Assembly (NCBI RefSeq): GCF_035969385.1
Contig: NZ_JAYKKJ010000001.1
Span: 372,001 to 436,000 of the forward strand
Reading direction: 5' to 3'
From: SELP01 sp035969385
Lineage (GTDB): Bacteria; Pseudomonadota; Alphaproteobacteria; Rhodobacterales; Rhodobacteraceae
DNA: 64,000 bases
In this document: positions 32,901 to 41,659 of the stretch, in pieces
Numbering within the stretch: the first letter of the stretch is position 1
Layout: each line of letters begins with the position of its first letter
Notes under the pieces: generated by a model
Seen by the model: the letters and a program-made list of their open reading frames with translations, nothing else
Database searches by the model: none
What the model was told of the DNA's origin: nothing
Made by a program: the position numbers and the translations under genes

Positions 32901-34583
32901 ATGGCGATCCTGTCCTTCCTTGTGCAGCTGGCCGGGGCGACGATGCTTCTGCTGTTCGCCGTGCGCATGGTGCGCACCGGCATCGAACGGGCCTTCGGTC
33001 CCGCCTTTCGCCGACTTGTCACAGATCCGGGCCACCCCGCGCGGGCGGTCGGGCTGGGCCTGATCCTTGCTATTGTGCTACAAAGCTCTGCCGCCGTCGC
33101 CCTTCTGGTGGCCGGTTTCGCGGGCGCGGGCGGGGTGACCTTTGGCACCGGGTTGGCTGTTGTTCTTGGGGCCGATCTGGGCTCTGCCCTGCTGATCCAG
33201 ATCCTGTCACTGCGGCTGGACGCGCTTGTGCCCATCTTGCTGGCGTTGGGCGGGTTCTTTTTCCTGAAATCGGAACGACGCGACCTGCGGCAGGCAGGGC
33301 GGATCATCCTTGGCATCGCCTTTATCCTGATCGCGCTGCGGTTCCTCCGCGAGACCATGGAGCCGATCCGCGACAGTGGGGTCCTGCCCGCCCTGTCGGC
33401 CTATCTGGAGCGGGATTTCGTCTCGGCCTTTCTGGTCGGGGTGGCGCTGGCCTTTGTCATGCATTCCTCGGTCGCGGCAATCCTGATGATCGTGACGGTG
33501 GTTGCGATGGGGGCATTGCCCCCCGGTGTCGGCCTGTCAATCCTGCTGGGCGCGAACCTTGGGTCGGCGCTGATCCCGGTCTGGCTGACGCGGGGGATGG
33601 CCCCGGCGGCCCGGCGCATTCCGCTTGCCAACCTCTTGCTGCGGGGGACGGCGGCGGTGCTTTTGCTGCTCGCGGTTAACCTGACGGGGCTTGCGGTCTT
33701 TGGCCACGGGATGGCGGCGGGGCAAGAACTGATCCTGCTTCACATCGGGTTCAACGCGCTCGTCGTGATCCTCGGGCTGCCGCTTGGACGGGTGGTGGAC
33801 CCGATCACTCGAACGCTCTTGCCGGATGTTGCCGGGACCGGGGACGCAGAGGTGCCGCTGGCCCATAAATCAGTGTTGGACCGCAGTGTTCTGGACCGAC
33901 CGGCCGTCGCGCTCGCCTCTCTTCGGCGGGAAATCCTGCGAATGGAACAGGTCGTCGAAGAGATGATGACCCCGGTCATGGGGCAGTTCACCGATTACGA
34001 CAGGAACCGGGCGCAGGCGATCAGGGCGAAAGACCAGATCGTCAACGATGCCTTTGATGCGGTGCGCCAATACGCGGCCGACATCGCACAGGACCGGATG
34101 CGCAAGGCCGATCAGAAGGAACTGCGCGATCTTCTGGAATACGCCATCGCCCTAGAGGCGGCTGGCGATATCGTCGCGAAGTCCCTGATCCCGCTGGCCG
34201 CCGAAAAGGACGAAAAGGCCGTGCGGTTCACGAGCGACGGGCTGCGGGAATTGCGGACCATGCACGACCGGGTCCTGCAGAATATGAACCTTGCCTCCCG
34301 CGTGTTGGTGTCGAACGACGTGGAAAGCGCACGGCTACTGTTGTCGGAAAAGGACGAAATGCGGCACCTGCACCGATCGACCCGCAAGAAGCACCTCAAA
34401 CGGCTTGCTTCGGGCGAGAAGGTCAGCATGGAATCGTCGGATATCCATCTGGAAGCCGCCCATGCGCTGAAAGAGTTCAATGGCCAGATCGCGGCGGTTG
34501 CCTATCCGATCCTGTTCCGGGAAGGGCAGCTTCTCGATACCCGCCTGATCACCCGCATGGACGAGGAAGAGACCACCCGCTAG
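32901..34583 (+). CDS. Na/Pi cotransporter family protein with PhoU-like C-terminal domain
   Basis: 560 residues. Residues 1-320 contain two inverted repeats of membrane helices with the signature LQSSAAVALL and, in the second repeat, MHSSVAAILM where Gln is replaced by His. Residues about 340-545 are helical and PhoU-like (MEQVVEEMMTPVMGQF, YAIALEAAGDIVAKSL). Members move phosphate with sodium, in or out. It follows the DeoR gene by 9 bp and lies downstream of an operon that releases phosphate, so phosphate export or balance is a reasonable inference. Confidence 0.88.
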   Translation: MAILSFLVQLAGATMLLLFAVRMVRTGIERAFGPAFRRLVTDPGHPARAVGLGLILAIVLQSSAAVALLVAGFAGAGGVTFGTGLAVVLGADLGSALLIQILSLRLDALVPILLALGGFFFLKSERRDLRQAGRIILGIAFILIALRFLRETMEPIRDSGVLPALSAYLERDFVSAFLVGVALAFVMHSSVAAILMIVTVVAMGALPPGVGLSILLGANLGSALIPVWLTRGMAPAARRIPLANLLLRGTAAVLLLLAVNLTGLAVFGHGMAAGQELILLHIGFNALVVILGLPLGRVVDPITRTLLPDVAGTGDAEVPLAHKSVLDRSVLDRPAVALASLRREILRMEQVVEEMMTPVMGQFTDYDRNRAQAIRAKDQIVNDAFDAVRQYAADIAQDRMRKADQKELRDLLEYAIALEAAGDIVAKSLIPLAAEKDEKAVRFTSDGLRELRTMHDRVLQNMNLASRVLVSNDVESARLLLSEKDEMRHLHRSTRKKHLKRLASGEKVSMESSDIHLEAAHALKEFNGQIAAVAYPILFREGQLLDTRLITRMDEEETTR

Positions 34584-34650
34584 GCCCGCCGCCTGTTGCA
34601 TCCGCCCCGGCCCAAGCCCTAGAACGGGACAGTGACGGAGGGGGGCGAAG

Positions 34651-35115
34651 ATGCCGACGATCAAACTGGACTGGCTAGAAGATGCGGACCGGGCAGTGCC
34701 CTTGCCCAGCTACCAGACGGCTGGCGCCGCCGGGGCCGATATCCGTGCCAATTTTCCGCCCGATGCGCGGGCGGGCGTGACCCTGTCGCCGGGAGAACGG
34801 GCGCTGATCCCCACAGGGCTGCGGATGGAGATCCCGCAGGGGTTCGAGGTGCAGGTACGCCCCCGGTCCGGACTTGCCCTTAAACAGGGGCTGACCATTC
34901 CCAACAGCCCCGGCACCATTGACAGCGATTATCGCGGCCCGGTGGGGGTGATCGTGCTGAACGCGGGCGAGGCGCCGGTGACGATCGCCCATGGCGACCG
35001 GATCGCGCAGATCGTCGTGGCCCCCGTGGTGCAGGCTGCGTTTGAAATGGCCGACACCCTGACCGAGACCGAGCGTGGCGCGGGCGGTTTCGGGTCGACC
35101 GGGGTTGCGGGATGA
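34651..35115 (+). CDS. dut: Deoxyuridine 5'-triphosphate nucleotidohydrolase
   Basis: 154 residues with the trimeric dUTPase motifs in order: AAGADIRANF, RPRSGLALKQG, NSPGTIDSDYRGPVGV, HGDRIAQIVVAPV and the flexible tail RGAGGFGSTG. It converts dUTP to dUMP, keeping uracil out of DNA. GGAGGGGGG precedes the ATG. It overlaps the next gene by 4 bp (ATGA). Confidence 0.97.
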   Translation: MPTIKLDWLEDADRAVPLPSYQTAGAAGADIRANFPPDARAGVTLSPGERALIPTGLRMEIPQGFEVQVRPRSGLALKQGLTIPNSPGTIDSDYRGPVGVIVLNAGEAPVTIAHGDRIAQIVVAPVVQAAFEMADTLTETERGAGGFGSTGVAG

Positions 35116-36152
35116 TCCCTGTCCTTGCCATGGCCGCGGTCCTTTGGGGAGTCGGGGCGGCGATGGGCGCGCCTCACCGCGCCCGCTGGGTCATGCTGGG
35201 GGTGCTCTTCGCGGGCGTCGCGGCGATTCAGATCGCCCTTCCCGAAGGTGCCCCCCTGCGCGAGGCAACGGGCGGCGATATCCGGCTTTGGTTGTTGCTG
35301 GCCGGGTTCGCGGCAGTGGCGCTGGCCTATCGCACCCTGTTGCGTCGGGTCCGGGCGCGGGCGCAGCAGGCCCCGGTTGCCCCCGCGCAGACCGGCACGT
35401 TTTCCGAGGCCGAGCTTGGCCGTTATGCCCGGCACATGATGCTGCGCGAAATTGGCGGGCCGGGGCAGAAGAAGCTGAAACAGTCGCGGGTTCTGGTGAT
35501 CGGGGCGGGGGGGCTTGGATCGCCCGCGTTGCTGTATCTGGCCGCCGCCGGGGTCGGTACTATTGGTGTGGTGGATGACGACATTGTCGACGGTTCTAAC
35601 CTGCAACGGCAGGTGATCCATACCGACGCGCGGATCGGTCAGCCCAAGGCATTTTCCGCACTGGAACAGATGGTCGCCGTCAACCCGTTCATCACCGTGA
35701 AACCCTACAACCGGCGGCTGGACGAAGCGGCGGCAGAGACGCTTTTCGCCGACTATGACCTCATCCTTGACGGGACCGACAATTTCGACACGCGCTATAT
35801 GGTCAACCGGGTTGCGGCACGGCTGGGAAAGCCGCTGATCTCGGCGGCGATGACCCAATGGGAAGGTCAGATCAGCCTTTATGACCCGGCCAAGGGTGGC
35901 CCCTGCTATCAATGCGTCTTCCCTGAGGCGCCCGCGCCGGGACTGGTGCCCACCTGCGCCGAGGCCGGGGTGGCCGGTCCCCTGCCTGGGGTGATCGGGT
36001 CCATGATGGCGCTGGAGGCGGTCAAGGCGATCACCGGCGCAGGCGAAGGATTGCGCGGACGGTTGATGATCTACGATGGGTTATATGCCGAGGCGCGCGT
36101 GATGACGGTGAAGCGGCGGGATGATTGCCCCGCTTGTGGCGCGATGCACTGA
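35112..36152 (+). CDS. Membrane-anchored MoeB/ThiF/HesA-type adenylyltransferase
   Basis: 346 residues. Residues 1-80 hold two to three hydrophobic helices (VLAMAAVLWGVGAAMGA; WVMLGVLFAGVAAIQIAL; WLLLAGFAAVALAY). The rest is a MoeB/ThiF domain: RYARHMMLREIGGPGQKKL, ATP loop VIGAGGLGSPALLYLA, conserved Asp in DGTDNFDTRYMVN, and Zn ligands CYQC and CPAC. It probably activates the C-terminus of MoaD or ThiS-like carriers. The membrane anchor is absent from classical MoeB. It overlaps dut by 4 bp. Confidence 0.88.
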   Translation: MIPVLAMAAVLWGVGAAMGAPHRARWVMLGVLFAGVAAIQIALPEGAPLREATGGDIRLWLLLAGFAAVALAYRTLLRRVRARAQQAPVAPAQTGTFSEAELGRYARHMMLREIGGPGQKKLKQSRVLVIGAGGLGSPALLYLAAAGVGTIGVVDDDIVDGSNLQRQVIHTDARIGQPKAFSALEQMVAVNPFITVKPYNRRLDEAAAETLFADYDLILDGTDNFDTRYMVNRVAARLGKPLISAAMTQWEGQISLYDPAKGGPCYQCVFPEAPAPGLVPTCAEAGVAGPLPGVIGSMMALEAVKAITGAGEGLRGRLMIYDGLYAEARVMTVKRRDDCPACGAMH

Positions 36153-36173
36153 TCAATTGATGAAAGACACCCA

Positions 36174-36707
36174 ATGACCGACGCAACCTCTGCCCATCAG
36201 GACAGCCTTCCGATCAGCTCTGACGCGCTTCTGGCGCGGTTGGATGACTGGGGGCTGACCTACCGTCTGCACACCCATGTTCCGTTGCGGACCGTCGAAG
36301 ACTCGCAGGCGGTCGAGCATGAATTCATGGTGCCCGGGGAAAAGGCGCTGCGGATCAAGAACCTGTATCTGCGGGATAAGAAGAAGCGGAACTATCTGGT
36401 AACGCTTGAGCAGACCCGCGACATCGACCTCAAGGCGCTGGCGGCAGAGCTTGGTGGTGGCACCCTGTCCTTCGGGTCCGCGGACCGGCTGATGGAGCAT
36501 CTTGGCATCCGCCCCGGTGCGGTCAGCCCGCTGGCGATGATCAACGGCGCGGAAAACGGCGTGACCTTCTACATGGATGCCGCCGCGAAAGAGGCCGAGG
36601 TGTTCTATATGCACCCCCTCGTCAACGACAGGACGGTGGCCATGTCGCGGGCCGATACGATGGCCTTCTTCGACAGGATCGGCGTGACCGTTCACTGGTT
36701 GCCCTAG
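36174..36707 (+). CDS. YbaK/ProX-type aminoacyl-tRNA deacylase (prolyl-tRNA editing)
   Basis: 177 residues. The YbaK fold shows THVPLRTVEDSQ, the catalytic Lys region LRIKNLYLRDKKKRNYLVTL, and the substrate-pocket stretch GAVSPLAMINGAENGVTFY. This pattern fits the stand-alone ProXp/PrdX proteins that deacylate Ala-tRNAPro. No ProRS gene is adjacent. It ends 63 bp before a LysR gene. Confidence 0.87.
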   Translation: MTDATSAHQDSLPISSDALLARLDDWGLTYRLHTHVPLRTVEDSQAVEHEFMVPGEKALRIKNLYLRDKKKRNYLVTLEQTRDIDLKALAAELGGGTLSFGSADRLMEHLGIRPGAVSPLAMINGAENGVTFYMDAAAKEAEVFYMHPLVNDRTVAMSRADTMAFFDRIGVTVHWLP

Positions 36708-36770
36708 GTCTTTGCGCTGGATTTCCCGAAGGGTCGGGGTAGGGTGGCGAAAGGGAATACAGGGATGGCC

Positions 36771-37649
36771 ATGGATCATTGGGACGAGGTTCGCACCGCT
36801 TATCAGGTTGCACGGCTGGGCACGGTCAGCGGCGCGGCGGATGTGCTGGGCGTGCACCATGCCACCGTCATCCGTCACATCGACGCGATCGAGGAACGGC
36901 TGGGCGTCAAGCTGTTTCAGCGTCATGCGCGGGGCTATACCCCGACCGAGGCGGGCCGCGATCTGTTGCAGGTGGCGGCCGCGACCGATGACCAGTTCAC
37001 CCAGCTGGCGGGCCGGATCAAGGGGCAGGGCGAGGGGGTCAAGGGCGATCTGGTGGTCACCTCGATCGAGGCGATGTCGCCCATGCTGACCCCGGTCCTG
37101 ACCTCGTTCCGCGAGGCATGGCCAGAGATCCGCATCCACTATGTCACCGGCGACAGGCTGTTTCGTTTGGAATATGGCGAGGCGCATGTGGCGATCCGCG
37201 CGGGCAAGGCCCCGGACCAGCCCGACAACGTGGTGCAGAAATTCGTGACCCAATCGGCGCATCTGGTGGCCGCGCCCTGCTATGTCGAAAGACACGGGCT
37301 GCCGAAGGACGAAGCCGACTTCTGCAACCATCAGTTCATCGGCCCCGAGGACCGGGCAAGCCGCGCGCCCTTTAACCAATGGTTAGCGCAGGTCGTGCCG
37401 GACCGTTGCATCGGGTTCCGCACGTCGAAGAACCGGCTGGTTCTGGACGCGGTCCGGGCCGGTGCGGGGATCGGGTTCGTGACCCGCTGGGATTTCGAAA
37501 ACAACCCTGACTTGGTCGAGGTGATCCCCTCGCGCGAGGACTGGGGGGCGCCCTTGTGGCTTGTCACCCATGTCGACCTGCACCGCACGTCCAAGGTGCA
37601 GGCCTTCCTGACCCACTTGAAAGAGGCCGCCGCGGGCTGGTCCGCATGA
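36771..37649 (+). CDS. LysR-family transcriptional regulator
   Basis: About 292 residues. The winged helix-turn-helix is YQVARLGTVSGAADVLGVHH with ATVIRHIDAIEERLG as recognition helix; the effector domain follows from LVVTSIEAMSP. The ATG at 36771 is preferred since CAGGG lies 6 nt before it; ATG 36765 and GTG 36744 are in frame. The stop overlaps the EamA start by 4 bp, so this regulator and transporter form a unit and the transporter may be its target. Confidence 0.88.
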   Translation: MDHWDEVRTAYQVARLGTVSGAADVLGVHHATVIRHIDAIEERLGVKLFQRHARGYTPTEAGRDLLQVAAATDDQFTQLAGRIKGQGEGVKGDLVVTSIEAMSPMLTPVLTSFREAWPEIRIHYVTGDRLFRLEYGEAHVAIRAGKAPDQPDNVVQKFVTQSAHLVAAPCYVERHGLPKDEADFCNHQFIGPEDRASRAPFNQWLAQVVPDRCIGFRTSKNRLVLDAVRAGAGIGFVTRWDFENNPDLVEVIPSREDWGAPLWLVTHVDLHRTSKVQAFLTHLKEAAAGWSA

Positions 37650-38524
37650 CGCCTGATCCTGCGCGGGGGCATCTGGCGATGCTGGCGTTCTCGGTCCTCG
37701 TGGCGGGGGCGTTCACGCTGGGCGCGCGGGCGGCGAACCTGATCGACCCGGGCGCAATCACCGCAGTCCGGTTCTGGATTGCGACCGTGATCGTCGGGCT
37801 GGCCATGGTTGCCACCACGGGCGGGCGCGGTGGCTGGATGATTGCACCGTGGCGGTTCGTGATCCTTGGCGGGGTGTTTTCCATCTATTTCGTGCTGATG
37901 TTCGAGGGGCTGAAGACCGCGCAACCGGTCAGCGCAGCGGCGGTTTTTACCCTGACCCCGATCATGGCCGGGGTCTTTGGCTGGATCGTGCTGCGGCAGG
38001 TGCTGTCGCTGCGTATCCTGCTTGGGTTGGGCCTTGGTCTGGCAGGGGCGCTTTGGGTCATCTTCCGGGGCGACCTGGCCGCCCTGATGCGGTTCGAGGT
38101 CGGGCGGGGCGAGATCGTTTATTTCTACGGCTGCGTGGCCCACGCGCTCTATCCGTCTTTGGTGCGGTTGCTGAACCGGGGCGAAACCGCAACGGAACAG
38201 ACCTTTGGAACATTGGTCGCCGGGGCGGTCCTGTTGACGATCTGGGCTTGGCCGGACATCCGGGCAACCGACTGGGCGGCCCTGCCAACGATTGTCTGGG
38301 TGACGCTGGCCTATGTGGCGGTATTTTCGTCCGCCGCGACCTTTGTCCTTCTGCAATATGCGGTCCGGCACCTGCCGTCGTCCAAGGTCATGGCCTATAC
38401 CTACCTTGTGCCCAGCTGGGTGATCGGGTGGAATGTTGCCTTTGGCATGGGCTGGCCCACCGCGACTATACTGGCCGGGATCGGAATGACTATCGCCGCG
38501 CTCTTGTGGCTGTTGCGGGCTTGA
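37646..38524 (+). CDS. EamA/DMT-family transporter
   Basis: 292 residues with ten predicted helices in two EamA repeats (TLGARAANLIDPGAITAVRF; AAAVFTLTPIMAGVFGWIVL; PSSKVMAYTYLVPSWVIGW). Probably a metabolite exporter; substrate unknown. Its ATG overlaps the LysR stop (ATGA). It is the second of three EamA-type genes in the window. Confidence 0.87.
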   Translation: MTPDPARGHLAMLAFSVLVAGAFTLGARAANLIDPGAITAVRFWIATVIVGLAMVATTGGRGGWMIAPWRFVILGGVFSIYFVLMFEGLKTAQPVSAAAVFTLTPIMAGVFGWIVLRQVLSLRILLGLGLGLAGALWVIFRGDLAALMRFEVGRGEIVYFYGCVAHALYPSLVRLLNRGETATEQTFGTLVAGAVLLTIWAWPDIRATDWAALPTIVWVTLAYVAVFSSAATFVLLQYAVRHLPSSKVMAYTYLVPSWVIGWNVAFGMGWPTATILAGIGMTIAALLWLLRA

Positions 38525-38587
38525 TCCCTGTCAACGCGGGGGCTTTCGACCATCGCTATCCTTGATGCACCAAATCAGGAGAAAAGG

Positions 38588-39001
38588 ATGTTCGAACATA
38601 TCATGGTGCCCGTTGACCTGCACCTTCCCGAAGAGGTCGAGCGGGCGCTGAATGTCACCGCCGACCTTGCGCGTCACTACCGGGCCAAGGTCACACTGGT
38701 CAGCGTGACCGGGTCGGTCTACACCGACGCTCCCCATTCCAAGGCCGATGCCGCCCCGGTGTTGGCGAAACTAGCGGCCGACATGGCAGGGAATGGCGAG
38801 GTGGAGGTCGAGACCAAGCTTGTATTCTCCACCGATGTCCCGGCCGAGGTCGACACCGCATTGCACAACGCAGTTGAAGAGACAGGCGCCGATCTTGTGA
38901 TCGCGGGCAGCCATGCGCCCAACTGGGTTGACTACCTGATCGGATCGCACGCGGGCAAACTGGCCGCCCGCTCCAAGGTTTCAGTCTTCGTCGTCCGTTG
39001 A
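38588..39001 (+). CDS. Universal stress protein UspA family
   Basis: 137 residues with the UspA fold: MFEHIMVPVDL at the start, then the ATP-binding pattern G-x2-G-x9-G-S/T, here partly kept as GSHAPNWVDYLIGSHAGKLAARS, and the final SKVSVFVVR strand. Cytoplasmic stress protein, likely nucleotide-binding. AGGAGAAAAGG precedes the ATG. The last 21 bp overlap the convergent ArsR gene. Confidence 0.88.
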   Translation: MFEHIMVPVDLHLPEEVERALNVTADLARHYRAKVTLVSVTGSVYTDAPHSKADAAPVLAKLAADMAGNGEVEVETKLVFSTDVPAEVDTALHNAVEETGADLVIAGSHAPNWVDYLIGSHAGKLAARSKVSVFVVR

Positions 39002-39316
39002 TCCGAGTTCGGATTCAAGGAACCGTTCGAAGGCGTCCAGATCAAGGCTTTCCATCTGGCCAAATCCCTGCATCCAGACGCTTGCCTCGCGCAGGGCGTC
39101 GGGTTCCAGTTTGCACCACTTCACGCGGCCCCGTTTTTCCTGACTGATCAGCCCAGCGTTGGTCAGGACGGTCAGATGTTTGGAGATTGCGGCCAGTGAC
39201 ATGTCGAAAGGCTCGGCCACGTCCGTCACGGCCATATCGTCCTCTAGCAGCATGGACAGGATCGCCCGACGGGTCGGATCGGCGAGGGCTGCAAAGACGG
39301 TATCAAGCGGGTTCAT
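38981..39316 (-). CDS. ArsR-family transcriptional regulator
   Basis: 111 residues. Winged helix with LADPTRRAILSMLLEDD, the recognition helix MSLAAISKHLTVLTNAGLIS and the wing EKRGRVKWCKL. No Cys pair typical of metal sensors is present (single Cys in KWCKL), so it likely belongs to the non-metal ArsR group that often governs START-domain or transporter genes. It is divergent from the EamA gene at 39420. Confidence 0.88.
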   Translation of the reverse strand: MNPLDTVFAALADPTRRAILSMLLEDDMAVTDVAEPFDMSLAAISKHLTVLTNAGLISQEKRGRVKWCKLEPDALREASVWMQGFGQMESLDLDAFERFLESELGSTDDED

Positions 39317-39419
39317 GGCGCGACACTACTCTGCCCGTTGGGGCAGGGGAAGCGGGCGAATGGCACTGGACAGGGCGGCAAATCCTGTCATGACCTTGTC
39401 GAAGGACGGGGGGTGCCAC

Positions 39420-40316
39420 ATGGCTTTGCGATACTGGTTGATCATCGTGGCGCTGGCCTTCGGTTGGGGGTCGTCCTTCTTTTTCAACGAAATCCTGCTG
39501 CGGGAACTTGGGCCGCTATGGGTGGCGGCCGGGCGCGTGTCGATGGGCGCGCTGGGGTGCTGGGTCTGGCTGGCCACACGACGCCGGATCGGCTGGGTCG
39601 GCTGGCCGATGGTCGGGCACCTGTTTGTCTTCGGGCTCCTGCAATATGCGGTGCCGTTGACGGTATATCCCTTGGGCCAGCAGGTCATCACCTCCTCCGC
39701 GGCGGGGATCATCAACGCGATGACCCCGATTATGGTCGTGGTCGTCAGCCATCTGTGGCCGGGCGGAGAGCGGGCCACGGTCCTGAAATCCATCGGCGTG
39801 GTTCTGGGGTTTTCCGGCATTGTCCTGCTTGCGCTGCCGTCTCTGGGTGGGGTCGCGGAGTCCTCGCCTTGGGGGCTTTTGTTCACGATGATTGCGCCGC
39901 TTTGTTACGGTCTGGCGATGAATTACCTGCGCCAGATGGATGCGATGGACAGGGCCGCCCTGACCGCGTGGTCGCTTGCGCTGGGCGCGATGGTTCTTGT
40001 CCCTGTTGCGCTGGTGACCGAAGGGGTCCCGCATATCCAGCGGGCCGAAACATGGGCCGCGCTTCTGGTGATCGGCTTTGTCCTGACCGCAGCGGCTTTC
40101 CTTGTGTTGTTTTGGCTGATCCCCCGGATCGGCGGCACGACGGCGTCGACCATCACCTTTATCGCACCGGTGTCATCGCTGCTTCTGGGAGTGCTGGTCC
40201 TAAAGGAAACGGTGCTTCCGATTCAGTTCCTTGGGTTCGCGGTGATCCTGGGCGGGTTGCTTTTCATCGACGGGCGGCTGTTTCGGGTGTGGCGCAAAGA
40301 TCAACCAAACGGTTGA
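39420..40316 (+). CDS. EamA/DMT-family transporter
   Basis: 298 residues. Begins MALRYWLIIVALAFGWGSSF, followed by the usual ten-helix EamA pair (VITSSAAGIINAMTPIMVVV; ASTITFIAPVSSLLLGVLVL). GGGGGGTG lies just before the ATG at 39420; the frame open upstream to 39159 lacks homology and overlaps the ArsR gene. Metabolite exporter by family; substrate unknown. Confidence 0.87.
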   Translation: MALRYWLIIVALAFGWGSSFFFNEILLRELGPLWVAAGRVSMGALGCWVWLATRRRIGWVGWPMVGHLFVFGLLQYAVPLTVYPLGQQVITSSAAGIINAMTPIMVVVVSHLWPGGERATVLKSIGVVLGFSGIVLLALPSLGGVAESSPWGLLFTMIAPLCYGLAMNYLRQMDAMDRAALTAWSLALGAMVLVPVALVTEGVPHIQRAETWAALLVIGFVLTAAAFLVLFWLIPRIGGTTASTITFIAPVSSLLLGVLVLKETVLPIQFLGFAVILGGLLFIDGRLFRVWRKDQPNG

Positions 40317-40442
40317 ATATGCGGATCACGGCCAGATCGGGCCCGTAGTGGGGTGCGGCGTGCTGTCCCGGCAGAGCCGCTCCGCTATTAGATGAAAATT
40401 TTTCAATGACTTAACGCCCGCTGGGGCAAGTTGTGCGCGTGC

Positions 40443-40471
40443 TTGACTCATTGCCCGGCGGACACTAGCAA
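40443..40471 (+). promoter_or_regulatory. Housekeeping sigma-70 promoter of the F0 operon
   Basis: TTGACT (40443-40448), 17-nt spacer, TAGCAA (40466-40471), 13 nt before the atpI ATG. The -35 matches five of six consensus bases and spacing is ideal, but the very short leader means that either atpI starts further in (TTG 40503) or the transcript has a minimal 5' end. Confidence 0.55.
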
Positions 40472-40484
40472 GACCCCAACTTTC

Positions 40485-40856
40485 ATGAGGGGCTTTCTGG
40501 CCTTGTCCGACCGTCGCGACCCAACCGATGCAGACCGCCTGAAGGCGCTGGAAGATCGGATCGCACAGATGAAGGGCGGGCCGGCAGAAGAACACCACAT
40601 GAAGAAGGACTATTCGCAGGCAAATCTGGCCTGGCGAATGGTGACAGAGCTTGTAGCCGGTCTTGGGATCGGCTTTGGCATCGGATACGGGCTGGATGCG
40701 CTGTTTGGCACAACCCCCTTCTTGATGGTGCTGTTCATACTTCTGGGCCTTGCGGCGGGTGTCCTGACCATGCTGCGAACCGCCAAGGAGATCGAGGGTT
40801 TAAAGCTGGCCGAAACGGCCGGGGATGACAGGAAAGACGAACGCAATGGCGACTGA
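40485..40856 (+). CDS. atpI: ATP synthase assembly/Mg-transport protein AtpI (AtpZ/AtpI family)
   Basis: 123 residues. The hydrophilic N-terminus (DRLKALEDRIAQMKG) is followed by two helices (MVTELVAGLGIGFGIGYGLD and FLMVLFILLGLAAGVLTML). First gene of atpIBEXF, the order known from Rhodobacter capsulatus. AtpI assists c-ring assembly. The ATG at 40485 gives MRGFLALSDRR; TTG at 40503 (SDRRDPTDADR) is an alternative. It overlaps atpB by 11 bp. Confidence 0.88.
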   Translation: MRGFLALSDRRDPTDADRLKALEDRIAQMKGGPAEEHHMKKDYSQANLAWRMVTELVAGLGIGFGIGYGLDALFGTTPFLMVLFILLGLAAGVLTMLRTAKEIEGLKLAETAGDDRKDERNGD

Positions 40857-41607
40857 GACGCACGGCGCAGAAGAAAGCAGCAGCCTGGTTTTCCACCCGA
40901 TGGACCAGTTCATCGTGAAGCCGCTGTTCGGCGAAGGGCCGATCCACTGGTACACGATCACCAACGTGACCCTGTGGCTGGCTCTGGCCGTTGTTGCCGT
41001 GATCCTTCTGATGGTTGTCGGCACCCGTGGCCGCGCGATCGTCCCCAGCCGGACCCAGTCGATCGGCGAAATGGCCTATGGTTTCGTCTACAAGATGGTC
41101 GAAGACGTGGCCGGCAAGGATGCGGTCGGGTTCTTCCCCTACGTGATGACCCTGTTCATGTTCATCGTCATGGCCAACTTCCTTGGCCTTCTGCCGATGT
41201 CCTTCACCACCACATCGCATTTCGCCGTAACCGTCATTCTGGCAATGCTGGTCTTCCTGACCGTGACCATCGTCGGTTTCGTCAAGAACGGCACCAAATT
41301 CCTCGGCCTCTTCTGGGTGTCCAGCGCGCCGCTCGCGCTGCGTCCGATCCTGGCCGTGATCGAGCTGATCTCGTACTTCGTGCGCCCGGTCAGCCATTCC
41401 ATCCGTCTTGCCGGTAACGTCATGGCCGGTCACGCGGTGATCAAGGTGTTCGCGGGTTTTGCCGCGATTGCCGCGATCAGCCCCGTGTCCGTGCTGGCGA
41501 TCACCGCGATGTACGGTCTCGAAATCCTCGTGGCCTTCATTCAGGCCTACGTGTTCACCATTCTGACCTGCGTGTACCTCAAGGACGCTCTGCATCCGTC
41601 GCACTAA
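40846..41607 (+). CDS. atpB: F0F1 ATP synthase subunit a
   Basis: 253 residues, normal for subunit a. The essential Arg is in HSIRLAGNVMAGHAVIKVF, and the last helix has AFIQAYVFTILTCVYLKDA. It forms the proton half-channels against the c-ring. The first nine residues, MATETHGAE, are identical to those of AtpX (41969) with five synonymous base differences. It overlaps atpI by 11 bp. Confidence 0.96.
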   Translation: MATETHGAEESSSLVFHPMDQFIVKPLFGEGPIHWYTITNVTLWLALAVVAVILLMVVGTRGRAIVPSRTQSIGEMAYGFVYKMVEDVAGKDAVGFFPYVMTLFMFIVMANFLGLLPMSFTTTSHFAVTVILAMLVFLTVTIVGFVKNGTKFLGLFWVSSAPLALRPILAVIELISYFVRPVSHSIRLAGNVMAGHAVIKVFAGFAAIAAISPVSVLAITAMYGLEILVAFIQAYVFTILTCVYLKDALHPSH

Positions 41608-41659
41608 GGTCTGAACCACTTCTCGAAACTTCCAAAATCAAATCGTAAGGAGATATCCA

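Noticed and set aside
38560..38580. FNR-like box TTGAT...AATCA before the universal stress gene
   Set aside because: The half-sites are spaced wrongly for TTGAT-N4-ATCAA, so an FnrL site cannot be claimed.
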